Part shown: in pieces, positions 1 through 9,376 of the stretch
How the letters are laid out: each line of letters begins with the position of its first letter
How positions within the stretch are numbered: the stretch's first letter is position 1
DNA from: Salipiger aestuarii
GTDB taxonomy: Bacteria > Pseudomonadota > Alphaproteobacteria > Rhodobacterales > Rhodobacteraceae
Direction: 5' to 3'
DNA: 59,153 nt
Assembly (NCBI RefSeq): GCF_003259905.1
Contig: NZ_QLMG01000028.1
Span: 1 to 59,153 of the forward strand
Made by a program: the position numbers and the translations under genes
Notes under the pieces: generated by a model
Told to the model about the DNA's origin: nothing
Seen by the model: the letters and a program-made list of their open reading frames with translations, nothing else
The model's database searches: none

Positions 1-362
1 AACGGCAGACCATCCCGATTATCCCGATCCGGAAGAACGGGCGCGCCTGGAAGGAAGACTGCCCGGCGGCGAAAGCTCGGAACGAGACGCTGCGCGCTGC
101 GAAACGCTACGGTCGTGCATTCTGGAAGCATTGGACCGGATACCACGCCCGAAGCCGCGCCGAGGCCAAGATGCGAGGCATTAAGGCATTCGGCGAACGC
201 ATCGCCGCAAGAGACCCCGACCGCCAGACCGCCGAAATCCACATCCGCATCGCCCTCATGAACCGCTGCTCGGCCCTCGGCACCGCCGCGATCGTCCGCG
301 TGGCATAACGTCAGCGGGGTAACGGGAAATCACGCCTCAGGCGGGAGGTCTGCAACAACGCC
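1..362 (+). mobile_element. 3' part of an IS5-family insertion sequence
   Basis: This is the right-hand end of an insertion sequence whose 5' part lies outside the window. It contains the transposase C-terminus. The sequence TGCAACAACGCC at 351-362 matches, on the other strand, the GGCGTTGTTGCA ends of many IS5/IS903-group elements, so I place the element's end at about 362. It stops directly inside the coding sequence of a copA remnant. The target duplication cannot be checked because the left end is not in the window. Confidence 0.75.
3..308 (+). CDS. IS5-family transposase, C-terminal part (partial at window edge)
   Basis: About 101 residues are present and the N-terminal part is cut off by the window edge. 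The frame carries the motif run IIPIRKNGR, then KEDCPAAKARNE, WTGYHARSR.EAKMR and DPDRQTAEI, which are typical of the C-terminal third of the DDE transposases in this IS5 group. The glutamate of the catalytic triad is expected in the SRAEAKMRG segment. It ends in TAA shortly before the terminal repeat. A related fragment lies at the other end of the window in the opposite orientation. Confidence 0.8.
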   Translation, partial: RQTIPIIPIRKNGRAWKEDCPAAKARNETLRAAKRYGRAFWKHWTGYHARSRAEAKMRGIKAFGERIAARDPDRQTAEIHIRIALMNRCSALGTAAIVRVA

Positions 363-1624
363 GGTCGGCATCCTCATATTTGACCCCGTCGAGCGACCAG
401 ATGTAGCGCTGCATGTTGCCGGTCAGGCGGATCTCGATCTCGCGCGTGGCGGGGCGGTCACGATAGAGCGGCTTTCGCGCGGCCAGATCTTCGTAGCCAA
501 GGAACTTGCCGCCGTTCGCCGCCATCCGGATCAGACCGCTGCCCGGCGCATAGAAGGACGGGCCAGCTGCACCGTCGGTCGGCACGACAGCATGACACCG
601 GTGGTCTCCATGCCGCTCATATCGTGGCCAGAATGATCCATGCTGGACATGTCAAAGCCGCTGGTGCCCATGCCGGAATGATCGGTGCCGGACAGCATGC
701 CACCCATGTCGGCCATGGTCAGAAGAGGCCGCATCTTGTCGTAGGGGCCGACCATGCCCTCGGCCGGGGCCAGCGTGCCACGCACCATCGCGGTCCGCCC
801 CGCGCTTTCCGCGATGATCGAATAGGCCCTGGCGTCGCGCGGCTGAACGATCACGTCATAGGTCTCGGCGACGACGATGCGCAATTCATCCACGGTCACC
901 GGTTTCACATCATTGCCGTCCGCCTGCACCACGGTCATCTTCAGGCCAGGGACGCGCATGCCGAAATGGGTCGTGGCCGAGGCATTGATCAGACGCAGAC
1001 GCACCTTTTCGCCGGGCTTGAAAATGCCGGTCCAGTTCTGCTGCGTGCTCGCGCCGTTGATCAGGGGCGTGTAGCCCTGAACGTCCTCGATATCGGTGGG
1101 CATCATGCGCATCGCGCCCCACATCTTGCGATCCTCAAGCGCCGCTTTCACTCCTTCAGCACCAGCGTCCTCGACCAGGTCCCGCGCGGTGCGCCGCGCG
1201 CGGTTGTAGTAATCCGCCGAAGACTTGAGGTTGCGAAAAATCCGCGCCCCGCTGTGCGGGTGTTTGTCGGTCAACTGTACGACGTAATCGCGGTCCGCTG
1301 GCACCGCTCTTCGGTGAAATCACGATGGCGCCATAGGCGCCGTCGGGTTCCTGAAACCCGGAACGGCAGGACCAGGCCGTGCCAATGGATCGAGGTGCTT
1401 TCGCGCAAATTGTTTTTTACACGGATGACCACGTCTTCGCCTTGCTGGTGATGCAGGATGGTCGGGGTTTGGCTGCCGTTGTAGCCAATTCCGTTCTTCT
1501 TGAAGGTGCCGGTGTCGAACCTGACCTTGTCGACGGTGATGTCATAGGTGCCCGCCTGCGCCGGCAGGCCGAGGGCAAGCCCCAGTGCTACGGCCAGGGG
1601 CCGCAGGAAATCCGTGCGTTTCAT
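363..1624 (-). pseudogene. copA: copper-resistance multicopper oxidase CopA, decayed and truncated by IS
   Basis: Three pieces in different frames read as one CopA-type multicopper oxidase, a periplasmic enzyme of copper resistance. The N-terminus (from 1624) has a signal peptide ending in PAQA and the first copper motif HWHG. The middle piece (about 531-1304) begins with DYVVQLTDKHPHSG and ends in a Met/His-rich stretch (DHSGHDMSGM). The third (about 363-585) holds GGKFLGYEDL and REIEIRLTGNMQRYIWS. Roughly 30 codons expected after HWHG are missing, there are at least two frame changes, and everything after KYEDAD, including the last cupredoxin domain, has been lost at the IS junction. It cannot give an active enzyme. 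Confidence 0.8.
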
Positions 1625-1809
1625 GTGTTGTCCATGGGCGTTGACCAAGGATTGGCCACGCGGGGAGGGGTGCACTGCAAAAGCAGTAACGGTACGAGGT
1701 GAGAAAGGATCAGATGCGGCTCGGGCCGGTGCCCGAACTGGCGGCATGTGATCGGATTGCCGGGCGCGCCCGATCTGGCTTCGCGGCAATCGACGCCGGA
1801 CAGGCGTTG

Positions 1810-2163
1810 TCAGGCCAGAGGGGGCCGAAGGTAGGAAAGAAGGACAGTTTGCAGGGCCATGCACGGCTCGGCCGGGGTCAGATCAGCGCGCCGAAAGTTC
1901 TTGGGGAGGTCGGAGATAGAGGCGCCTCCGAACTGATCCGTGCAGGCGATGCCGGCGCAATGCAGCAACCCCATCGGTTCGGGTTGCCGATCGGCGCCGA
2001 AGGCACCGTCATCGGCCCGTTCCTGAAGTTCGGAAAACGCCTCGCCGTGCATGTGCTGGGCCACCGGCTCCGCACAAGGCCCGGACATCGGCATCACATG
2101 GGCGAATGCACTCGTGACAACGAACTGCAACGCAACAAGAATGATGAAGAGACGACCGATCAC
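1810..2163 (-). CDS. small exported Cys/His/Met-containing protein, possibly copper-related
   Basis: I do not recognise a named family. The reading starts at GTG 2163, with AGGAAA just upstream; 117 residues. It begins with a signal peptide (VIGRLFIILVALQFVVTSAFA), so the product should be periplasmic or membrane-bound. The mature part has HVMPMSGPC, HMHG and GLLHCAGIAC, i.e. clustered His, Met and Cys suited to binding a soft metal. It lies directly upstream of the copA remnant in the same orientation, which fits an old copper-resistance operon. A longer reading exists upstream but lacks a signal-like start. Confidence 0.55.
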   Translation of the reverse strand: MIGRLFIILVALQFVVTSAFAHVMPMSGPCAEPVAQHMHGEAFSELQERADDGAFGADRQPEPMGLLHCAGIACTDQFGGASISDLPKNFRRADLTPAEPCMALQTVLLSYLRPPLA

Positions 2164-2819
2164 AGAGTTTCCTTTCGCCCAGGGTTGATAAGCACCGGTG
2201 CGCGATAATTCGTCTAGCGGGAAACACGGTTCCAGTGGCCGGAAGCTCACGAAAGTGTGATCGCGATACCTTCGAGATGGGCAATCGCATCGTTGCAGGC
2301 AAACAAAGGGACTTGATGGAAGAGGGCGCGCGACGGAGCGACCTGGTCGAACTTTCCAAACAGACAGGACGCCTGTGTCATGCCTATTTCGGGGCACACG
2401 GAACCCGGTGACCCCCGCGCCCCCCTGTCGGACCAGACCGGAGGATCATGGCGATGGAGATCCGTGTCTTTCGGCATCGCGGCACAGGTCAGCGGCGGCC
2501 CGGCCCGTGCGTCCGTTTCGGGGCGGCGCCCGGCGTGATCGCCGCAGCGCATCCCGCCAGCCAAATGGACGCCCTGTCCGCTGGCCCGTCGTGCCGTCAG
2601 GTCGCCCCTTTGGGGGCCGCGCGCCGATTGCGACCGGCTATTCGACGCGCCGCGTCCGTACCGTGCCGGACCCCTGGCGGAACCAGGTCTGACGCCCCGG
2701 CTGGCCTTGTCCTGCCACGCAACTGAATGGCGCCACAGCGACACGCGGCGTGGCGGCTAGAGAGGATCGCCTAGCTCGCCCTTCCGCGGATGGGGCGGTC
2801 TTGAAACGTCTGGCGCGCC
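2164..2819. other. 655-base stretch without a convincing gene
   Basis: Open frames on both strands are Arg/Ala/Pro-rich shadows of high-GC DNA. The only one with normal-looking composition is a 44-codon minus-strand frame (2247-2381, starting MTQASCLFGKFDQ) without a good ribosome site. Given the decayed copA next to it, this is probably degraded accessory DNA. Confidence 0.4.
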
Positions 2820-3665
2820 TCAGAGGTTCGGTTCACCCTGCAATCCAAGAAGCTTGCGAAAGCTGGTCCAGTAGCCCGGCAGCCTTGGCGCCTGCTGCAT
2901 TCCGGCAATCGCCTCATCCGCCCAACGGGGCATTTCGCGCGTCGCGAAGTCGCGTCCCCAATTCAGATAATCCTGTTCGTATTCCGGGCGCAGACGGCAT
3001 GCGGATCCGACAAGCCCGACCAGCGTTTCGGGCGCCGAATACCATTCGTCCTGAATGCCGGTCACGCGTCGCCGCATCAGCGGGCCGATCAGCCGCATCA
3101 GCCGCTTGTCGGAAAACAGCAGCAGCATCCGGCCCATTTCCTGGCGCGAATAGTGGATCAGGGGGGGGAACGTGTCGTAAAAGATCGCTTCGCCATCCAG
3201 CACCGCGAAATTGCGGATCGACGGGTGAAAGCCGATTCTGGCCGGGATCTGGTCCGCCGCGTTCCAGAAGCGGGCGATCACCTGACCGGCCGCCTGCATC
3301 ATCGCCAAGGTGGACTCGCGGTCTTCGGCCTGCATCCGGGGGCGCATCAGCGCGCTTTCGGGCAAGGCGGCCTGGACGATGACAGGGATGGGGCGCCCGT
3401 CCAGCGGCAAAAGCCGGAAATCCGTTTCGGGCAGGGGAACGCCGGTCTGACGCAACGCCGCGACATAGTCGTCATGCGCCGCCGCCAGCCGATCCAGCGC
3501 CGCCGCGTCGGGCAGGCCGCGATAGACCTTGATCACCTTGTCCGACAGCGGGCCGGACGTGGGCCGAAACGGCGCGCAGAAATACCCGAGCCGCGAAACC
3601 GGCTGGCCCTGCGCGGCCTCATGCGCGCGGATGGTGTCTGCAAGCTGCGTCGGGTCGATGGTCAT
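2820..3665 (-). CDS. uncharacterised protein with kinase-like features
   Basis: A 281-residue soluble protein of unknown function; start chosen at ATG 3665, seven bases after AAGGAG, rather than an upstream ATG. Visible features are DKVIKVYRGL near residue 45, with a lysine in a beta-strand context, a central FWNAADQIP, and HPSIRNFAVLDGEAIFYDTFPP near 150-175. The order lysine strand, then N-F-x-V-DG, then F-Y-D-T-x-P recalls phosphotransferases of the aminoglycoside/choline-kinase fold, in which the Asn and Asp hold the metal. That is inference from pattern only. It lies upstream of a parA gene in the same direction, reading towards the copA remnant. Confidence 0.6.
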   Translation of the reverse strand: MTIDPTQLADTIRAHEAAQGQPVSRLGYFCAPFRPTSGPLSDKVIKVYRGLPDAAALDRLAAAHDDYVAALRQTGVPLPETDFRLLPLDGRPIPVIVQAALPESALMRPRMQAEDRESTLAMMQAAGQVIARFWNAADQIPARIGFHPSIRNFAVLDGEAIFYDTFPPLIHYSRQEMGRMLLLFSDKRLMRLIGPLMRRRVTGIQDEWYSAPETLVGLVGSACRLRPEYEQDYLNWGRDFATREMPRWADEAIAGMQQAPRLPGYWTSFRKLLGLQGEPNL

Positions 3666-3708
3666 CGGGGCACTCCTTGAGGGCACAATCGGGTGCCTGG
3701 CCTCCGGT

Positions 3709-4350
3709 TTACCCGTTCGACAGGATGTCCGCCACCTCTGCCGACAGCGCCTCGACCTCGTCGCGGGCAGGGGTCTTGCGGCCTTCGGCGGCGCTCAGCC
3801 CGTGGCCGAAAGCCTCGGCATATCCGACCCGGTTGGCAAGCTGCGCCGTGGCGATGCGGGCGTGCAGCTTTTGCGCTGCCTCGGTGACTTCGCCCGACAG
3901 CCGGGTGCCTGGGCGGGTGCGGTTCATCACCATCAGCGCCTCGCGGTCCTCGCGGCGGGCCAGATCCAGCACGCTTTCCGTCGCCCACAGGTCCAGGTGG
4001 CTCATCGAGACGGGCACGATCACCAGATCGGCGGTGCGCAGCGCCGGGCGCAGGTCGCTGTCGGCCTTGGGCGGGGTGTCGATGATGACCACATCGAAAC
4101 GATCCGTCAGCTTGCGACATTCATAGGTGATCCCCCAGGCCGAGGAGGTTGCGAAATCCATGCCCTCGACTTCGGCGGGGTGATGTTCGAGCCGGGTCAT
4201 GAACCAGCGCCCAAGGCTACCCTGCGGATCGGTGTCGATCAACGCCACCGTCCGGCCCATCCGGCGCAGGCCGATCGCAAGGTTCGCGGTCAGGGTTGTC
4301 TTGCCCGATCCGCCCTTTTGCTGCGCCACCGTGATCACCGAACCGGCCAT
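3709..4350 (-). CDS. ParA/MinD-family ATPase, orphan
   Basis: A 213-residue ATPase of the ParA/MinD/MipZ superfamily. The deviant Walker A KGGSGKTT is at residues 12-19, the switch DTDPQG at 39-44, and Walker B VVIIDTPP near residue 91. Such proteins position cargo (chromosome, plasmid, chemoreceptor clusters, division site) by ATP-dependent dimerisation on DNA or membrane. No parB-like gene is adjacent, so the cargo is unknown. The start at ATG 4350 puts the P-loop close to the N-terminus as in the family; a longer upstream reading is proline/alanine-rich noise. The gene is divergent from the outer-membrane-like gene that starts at 4516. Confidence 0.85.
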   Translation of the reverse strand: MAGSVITVAQQKGGSGKTTLTANLAIGLRRMGRTVALIDTDPQGSLGRWFMTRLEHHPAEVEGMDFATSSAWGITYECRKLTDRFDVVIIDTPPKADSDLRPALRTADLVIVPVSMSHLDLWATESVLDLARREDREALMVMNRTRPGTRLSGEVTEAAQKLHARIATAQLANRVGYAEAFGHGLSAAEGRKTPARDEVEALSAEVADILSNG

Positions 4351-4515
4351 GCCGCCCCCTTTTCTGCCTGACGCAAAACACCTGTGCGGTTGCAGCATAG
4401 GCGTTCCGCCCGCCCCGTCCAGTGGCCCCGCCCCGTCCAGCGGGCACGCGGGCGCATTTAACCGCACGTTAACCAAGATGAACGAAGACTTGTGCGGTGC
4501 GAGGAAATCCGAGCG

Positions 4516-5220
4516 ATGCCAATCCGACGCCTGTCCTGGATGACGATGCCGGCCCGCGCCAAAACGGTGCTGTGGCTATACTGCCTGTGCTGCGCGGGCT
4601 CGATGGCGCAGGCCGGGGCGTGGCCGCGCGAGAAGGGCACCTGGTTCGCCAGCGGGTTGGTACGCCTGTCGTGGCCCCAGGACCGGACGACATGGACATC
4701 CTTCGCGCCGACCAGCCGGTACAGTTCGGTGTTCGTCGAATACGGCCTGACCGAAAAGATCACCGCAGGACTGGACATCGGGCGCCCCGCGAACGGCGAG
4801 GGAAAGACCATCGGCTTTTTGCGCTACCCGCTGAACCGCAGTGACCGCACGCTGAAGATCGCCGCCGAACTGGGGTTGGGCCAGGTTGCGGGGCAGGCGG
4901 TCATACGTCCCGGCCTGATGCTGGGGATGGGCTGGAAACACGGCTGGCTTGCCGCCGACGCGCTGGCGGAGATTCCGGTGCGCACCCGCGCCGCCGAGCT
5001 GAAACTTGACCTGACCGCCGGGCTGAACCTGCCGCTGGATTTCAAACTTGTCGCGCAGATGCAGACCGGGCGCCCCTATGCCAACGCGCCTTATGCCAAG
5101 ATCGAGACCACGATCGTGACACCGGCCTTCTACAATATCTCGGCCCAGGTGGGAGGAAGCTGGGGGCTGGCGGGCGATGAAACGATGGGGATGACGTTCG
5201 GGCTGTGGGCGCAGTTCTGA
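4516..5220 (+). CDS. exported beta-barrel-like protein of unknown function
   Basis: About 234 residues. It has a signal sequence (TVLWLYCLCCAGSMAQA) and then alternating hydrophobic/polar strands with aromatic ends, such as SSVFVEYGLTEKITAGLDIG, and ends MGMTFGLWAQF. A C-terminal phenylalanine is typical of outer-membrane barrels recognised by BamA. Starts at ATG 4516 (GAGG 11 bases upstream) or ATG 4540 are both possible. It is divergent from parA and probably a separate unit. I do not recognise the family; an outer-membrane sensor or porin-like role is inference. Confidence 0.65.
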   Translation: MPIRRLSWMTMPARAKTVLWLYCLCCAGSMAQAGAWPREKGTWFASGLVRLSWPQDRTTWTSFAPTSRYSSVFVEYGLTEKITAGLDIGRPANGEGKTIGFLRYPLNRSDRTLKIAAELGLGQVAGQAVIRPGLMLGMGWKHGWLAADALAEIPVRTRAAELKLDLTAGLNLPLDFKLVAQMQTGRPYANAPYAKIETTIVTPAFYNISAQVGGSWGLAGDETMGMTFGLWAQF

Positions 5221-5222
5221 CA

Positions 5223-5587
5223 TCATACCGTCAGGCAGAGGCGTTCGGCGTATCGCACCCCGGCGATGCGCCAGGCGCCGTCGATCTGTTCCATCAGGTC
5301 GTCCAGAACATGCACCGCGCCGTTTGCGTCACTGACAAAGACCCGCTGCGTGGGCAGCCCGTCAGCCCTGGTCAGCCCGCCGAAACGGATCGTTCTCATG
5401 CACAATACGGGCAAAGGTCTCCCGATTTCCGAAAAGGCCCTGAATCGCCGGGCTGGCAACCCCCCGGGCGGTGGCAATGTCGCCCGCGCCAAAGGCTTCG
5501 ATCTGCTGGCGGATCGGCCCGGGAATGGCGCCCCGGCGCCCCGGCGCAGGCCATGGCAGCCAGGGCGCCAAGCATCCAACCTGTCAT
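5223..5587 (-). pseudogene. DUF4864-type exported protein, frameshifted
   Basis: The signal peptide (MTGWMLGALAAMACA) is in one frame. A second frame carries IPGPIRQQIEAFGAGDIATA, SPAIQGLFGN and FARIVHEN. A third carries LPTQRVFVSDANGAVHVLDD and GAWRIAGVRY. Together these give the order of a DUF4864 protein, a small periplasmic family common in Rhodobacteraceae. The first frame change falls at two tandem GGCGCCCC units (5527-5542); a third unit would restore the frame. Several residues are also missing after VHEN. Either the gene is decayed or the sequence has errors. Confidence 0.65.
5527..5542 (+). repeat. tandem GGCGCCCC x2 at a frameshift
   Basis: Two perfect copies of an 8-base unit lie inside the DUF4864 pseudogene, exactly where its signal-peptide frame and its body frame part. 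Adding one unit (+8 bases) would join the two frames, so unit loss by slippage is a simple explanation. Confidence 0.7.
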
Positions 5588-5634
5588 CGCGCGCTCTTTT
5601 CGATGCGAAAACCTGGCGCGCGCGGACACGAGGG

Positions 5635-7209
5635 TTAGAGCGCGCCCGCAAGTCCCCGGTCGATCAGGGCGGCGGTCTCGGTCACGCCGTAAAGCGCGAT
5701 GAACCCGCCAAAGCGCGGTCCCTGGCTTTGGCCCAGCAGCACCTCGTACAGCGCCCTGAACCAGTCGCGCAGGTTCTCGAACCCGTGCTCCTTGCCGACC
5801 GCGAAGACCAGCGTCTGAAGCGCCTCGTCCGCGACGGCGCCGTCATAATCGCGCAGGCGCTGCGCCAGGTCCTGCATCGCCGCGCGTTCCTGATCCGTCG
5901 GCGCGCGGAACGATTTCGTGGGTTTCACGAAGTCGTTGTAATACCGTACCGCATAGCCGGCGGCGGCATCCATGTCCGGGTTCGTCGCGGGGGACGCATC
6001 GGGCGCATATCGCTTGATAAAACCCCACATGCTGTCCTTGTTCTCGGCCCCGGCGGCGCTGGCGAGGTTGAGCAGCATGGAAAACGGCACCAGCATCCGT
6101 GACTCGGGCACATCGCCGCCGTGAATGTGCCAGACCGGGTTGGCCAGCCTGGCCTTTGCGTCCTGGTCGACATAGGCGCGCAGCTGCTGGTGGTATTCAT
6201 CCACCGCCTTGGGGATCACGTCCCACCACAGCCGCTTGGCCGTCTTGGGCTTTTGATACATGAAATACGACAGCGATTCGGATGCGGCATAGGTCAGCCA
6301 TTCGTCGATCGACAGCCCGTTGCCCCTGGATTTGCTGATCTTCTGGCCGGTGTCGTCCAGGAACAGCTCATAGGTGAAATGTTCTGGCGCACGCGCACCC
6401 AGCGCCCGGCAGATGCCGTCATAAATGGGTGTGTTGGTGGAATGGTCCTTGCCATACATTTCGAAATCGACGCCCAGGGCGGCCCAGCGGGCGCCGAAAT
6501 CGGGCTTCCACTGCAATTTCACGTTTCCGCCCGTCACCGGCAGCGTGTGTTCCTCGCCGTCGTCGTCATCGAATGTGATGGTGCCGTTCGCCGCGTCCAC
6601 ATGCTTGATCGGCACATACAGAACCCGGCCGGTTTCCGGGTGGATCGGCAGAAAGATCGAATAGGTCTGCGCCCGCTCATCGCGTAGCGATTTCAGCATG
6701 ATGGCCATCAAGTCATCGTATTTTTCGACGCAGCGCAGCAAGATTTCGTCGAACTGCCCGGACTTGTAGAAATCGGTCGCCGAAATGAAATCGTACTGGA
6801 ACCCGAAGGTGTCCAGAAACCGCCGCAACATGGCGTTATTGTGATGACCAAAGCTTTCGTATTGCTCGAACGGGTCGGGTACCGTGGTCAGCGGGCGCTG
6901 AAGGTTCGCCTGCAGCAGGTTCTGGTTCGGCACGTTCTCCGGCACCTTGCGCATGCCGTCCATGTCGTCGGAAAAACAGATCAGCCTGGTTGGAATGTCC
7001 GAGATCAGCTCGAACGCGCGGCGGATCATCGTGGTGCGCGCGACCTCGCCGAACGTGCCGATATGGGGCAGGCCCGACGGGCCGTAGCCGGTTTCGAACA
7101 GCACATAGCCTTTTTCGGGGGGCTTGGTTTCATAGCGTTTCAGGATGCGGCGCGCCTCTTCAAACGGCCAGGCCTTCGAGCTCATCGCGGCTTCGCGCAG
7201 ATCGGACAT
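5635..7209 (-). CDS. lysK: class I lysyl-tRNA synthetase
   Basis: It charges tRNA-Lys with lysine at the expense of ATP, in the cytoplasm. At 524 residues it is the size of the class I (archaeal/alphaproteobacterial) enzyme, unrelated to class II LysS. The HIGH signature appears as PHIGT at 48-52 and the KMSKS loop as KISKS at 290-294; the C-terminal half is the helical anticodon-binding cage. The start at ATG 7209 is eight bases after GGAG. It is transcribed alone, divergent from the terB-like gene. Alphaproteobacteria commonly rely on this class I form. Confidence 0.95.
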   Translation of the reverse strand: MSDLREAAMSSKAWPFEEARRILKRYETKPPEKGYVLFETGYGPSGLPHIGTFGEVARTTMIRRAFELISDIPTRLICFSDDMDGMRKVPENVPNQNLLQANLQRPLTTVPDPFEQYESFGHHNNAMLRRFLDTFGFQYDFISATDFYKSGQFDEILLRCVEKYDDLMAIMLKSLRDERAQTYSIFLPIHPETGRVLYVPIKHVDAANGTITFDDDDGEEHTLPVTGGNVKLQWKPDFGARWAALGVDFEMYGKDHSTNTPIYDGICRALGARAPEHFTYELFLDDTGQKISKSRGNGLSIDEWLTYAASESLSYFMYQKPKTAKRLWWDVIPKAVDEYHQQLRAYVDQDAKARLANPVWHIHGGDVPESRMLVPFSMLLNLASAAGAENKDSMWGFIKRYAPDASPATNPDMDAAAGYAVRYYNDFVKPTKSFRAPTDQERAAMQDLAQRLRDYDGAVADEALQTLVFAVGKEHGFENLRDWFRALYEVLLGQSQGPRFGGFIALYGVTETAALIDRGLAGAL

Positions 7210-7353
7210 CCGAAACACTCCATCTATCGGGTGGGGATCACGCCCCCGTGGCTGGGGGACACATGCGCCCGCGTCCTATTGCAGACGCGGGGTCGGGTCA
7301 ATAAATTGCCCGATACCGATGCGCATAACGCACGCCAACAGGAAAGAGCAGCC

Positions 7354-7779
7354 ATGCAGGACGCACAAACCCATCCGCTGACACCGCAGGATTGCCTCGT
7401 CGCGCTGATGATCGCGATTTCCGCATCGGATCAGAATGTGCGGACCGCCGAACTGGTCAAGATCGAGACCTCGGTGAACATGCTGCCGATCTTTGCAGAT
7501 TACGATACGGACCGCATCCGCGGGATGACCGAACTGGTGTTTTCGCTGTTTGAACAGGAAGAGGGGCTTGATGCCCTGTTCGGGCTGATCCGCGACAACC
7601 TGCCCGAGCGTCTGTTCGAAACGGCCTATGCGCTGGCCTGCGACGTGGCGGCCGCCGACGGTACGCTCGGCGAAGAAGAGCTGCGCCTGCTGGAGGAAAT
7701 CCGCTACGAGCTGGACATCGACCGTCTGCACGCCGCCGCGATCGAGCGTGGCGCACGGGCGCGCCATCTGCCTGCCTGA
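7354..7779 (+). CDS. TerB-family protein
   Basis: A 141-residue, all-helical acidic protein of the tellurite-resistance TerB superfamily. The family pattern of paired acidic helices is visible as LVALMIAISASDQNVRTAELVKI and ACDVAAADGTLGEEELRLL, where A-A-D-G-x-L-x-x-x-E is the characteristic metal-binding loop repeat. Stand-alone TerB proteins are cytoplasmic and mostly of unknown role; tellurite resistance should not be assumed without other ter genes, and none are seen. AGGAAAG precedes the start. Confidence 0.85.
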   Translation: MQDAQTHPLTPQDCLVALMIAISASDQNVRTAELVKIETSVNMLPIFADYDTDRIRGMTELVFSLFEQEEGLDALFGLIRDNLPERLFETAYALACDVAAADGTLGEEELRLLEEIRYELDIDRLHAAAIERGARARHLPA

Positions 7780-7818
7780 ACCGCACGCGGACGGCGGGCA
7801 AGACCGCAGACAACGGTG

Positions 7819-9318
7819 TCAGGTGTTGGCGATCACCGCCCAGCGGTCGATCAGCGCCTGTTGCAGTATCTTGGCGCGGGTGTTCCAGGCCTTGCCGCCT
7901 TCCGGGCGTTCGCGCTGTGCCTTGGTCAGCTTGGCGCGGCGGTCCAGATCGCCGCAAAAGATCGCAAAGACCAGTTCCCGACCGCCGTCCAGATCGGCGT
8001 AACCCGCCAGCCCGCTGACGAAATTCAGCGTTCCGGTCTTGGCATGCACCGACACCGGCGCGTCCTGTACCACCTTGCGCGCCCCGTCGCGCATCGGGAT
8101 CGGCTTCAGAAGGGCCTTCAGGTCCAGGCGACTGCGGATGTGATACAGCGCGCGCGCCATGTCTTGCGAGGCGATGCGACTGGCCTCGCCCAGCCCGGAA
8201 TGATCCACCAGCGCCACATGCGACAGGCCGAATTCGGCGCGGGCCCACGCGCTCATCGCGTCGGCGGATTGACGCATGGAGACAACTTCGCCCAGGCGGG
8301 CCTTGGTCGCGGCCTGCCCGACGATCTCGGCGGTCAGGTTGGTGGACCATTTCAGCATGTCGCGCAGCACGATGCGCAGCGGGGCGCTTTGTTTGCGGGC
8401 CAGTCGCGTGCCGGACGGGCAGGTGACGACGGTTTCCGGGGCGGGCAGCGACACCCCCATGCCGCCCGCGAGCACCTGAAACACCTCGCCCGCATAGCTT
8501 TCGGGTTTGCGCACCGGCAGCCAGCGCGCCCCGCTGTTGCCAAGCGCGCCCCGCGCCACGGTCCATTCGTCGCGCGCCTCGCCGTCATGGTAGGTATAAA
8601 GCGGGGCGGCGCGCGCGATGACCCCCATGCTGGCCATGCGCACGGCGGGGCGGTGCGCTTCGGACCGGGCATCCATGCTGATCCGATAGCCGTTCCCGCC
8701 CCTGCGCCATTCGAAATGCACGCGGTTGTAGTTCAGGTTCAGCCCCGACACGGCGGGATTGTAGCCGACATGGTCCGGCTGGCCCGCGTCGATGGTGCGC
8801 GCATAGGGCAGCGCGCTGCCACAGACCAGAAACCGTCCCTCGATGCGCGCCACGCCCTGCGCCTTGAGAGCGGCAGCAAGCTCGGCCAGCCCGTCGGTAT
8901 CCAGCGTCGGATCGCCGCCGCCCAGCAGCACGAGGTCGCCCCGGAGCACGCCATCCCTGACCTCGCCGGTGGCGAGCAGATCGGTGGCGAAGCGGTGGTT
9001 CGGGCCAAGTGCCGTCAGCGCATAGGATGCGGTCAGGGCCTTGGCCACGCTGGCGGGCGGCAGGCCCAGCGTGGGGGCGTGGCTGTCCAGCATCGCGCCC
9101 GTGGCCATGTCGAGCACCGCAAAGCTGACCGCGCCGTTCAGCTTTGCCGCCGCGATCAGATCCTGCGAGGTGGCAAGGCTGCGCAGTCGCAGATCCTCGC
9201 CCCGCGCCACCGGGCGCAGGGACGCATCGGGCGCCTCGGCCCAGGCCGGTGTTGCCGCCGCAAGGCCCGAGGCCCCGAACGCGGCCAGAAAATGTCGCCG
9301 AGAAATCACTGTCGTCAT
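7819..9318 (-). CDS. dacB: D-alanyl-D-alanine carboxypeptidase/endopeptidase (PBP4, DacB type)
   Basis: A 499-residue periplasmic penicillin-binding protein of the S13 peptidase family that trims or cleaves peptidoglycan cross-links. The active-site serine is in SVAK at residues 90-93, the second motif is STN in KWSTNLTAE, and the KTG triad is in HAKTGTLNF. The N-terminus SRRHFLAAFGASGLAAA looks like a Tat signal peptide (twin Arg, hydrophobic stretch, AWA cleavage region). nadD lies 58 bases upstream in the same direction and may share a transcript. Confidence 0.93.
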   Translation of the reverse strand: MTTVISRRHFLAAFGASGLAAATPAWAEAPDASLRPVARGEDLRLRSLATSQDLIAAAKLNGAVSFAVLDMATGAMLDSHAPTLGLPPASVAKALTASYALTALGPNHRFATDLLATGEVRDGVLRGDLVLLGGGDPTLDTDGLAELAAALKAQGVARIEGRFLVCGSALPYARTIDAGQPDHVGYNPAVSGLNLNYNRVHFEWRRGGNGYRISMDARSEAHRPAVRMASMGVIARAAPLYTYHDGEARDEWTVARGALGNSGARWLPVRKPESYAGEVFQVLAGGMGVSLPAPETVVTCPSGTRLARKQSAPLRIVLRDMLKWSTNLTAEIVGQAATKARLGEVVSMRQSADAMSAWARAEFGLSHVALVDHSGLGEASRIASQDMARALYHIRSRLDLKALLKPIPMRDGARKVVQDAPVSVHAKTGTLNFVSGLAGYADLDGGRELVFAIFCGDLDRRAKLTKAQRERPEGGKAWNTRAKILQQALIDRWAVIANT

Positions 9319-9376
9319 GGTGTCGATCTAAACCTGACCAAGGACTGCGGGCAAGCTGGGGCAAGGAACCGTTTCA

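Noticed and set aside
624-1451. Long plus-strand open frame over the copA remnant
   Set aside because: It is His/Arg-rich and antisense to recognisable CopA sequence; a shadow of the GC-rich gene.
2247-2744. Minus-strand 165-codon frame in the gap after the copA locus
   Set aside because: Its N-terminal two-thirds is Arg/Gly/Pro noise without a ribosome site; only the last 44 codons look protein-like, and they match nothing I recognise.
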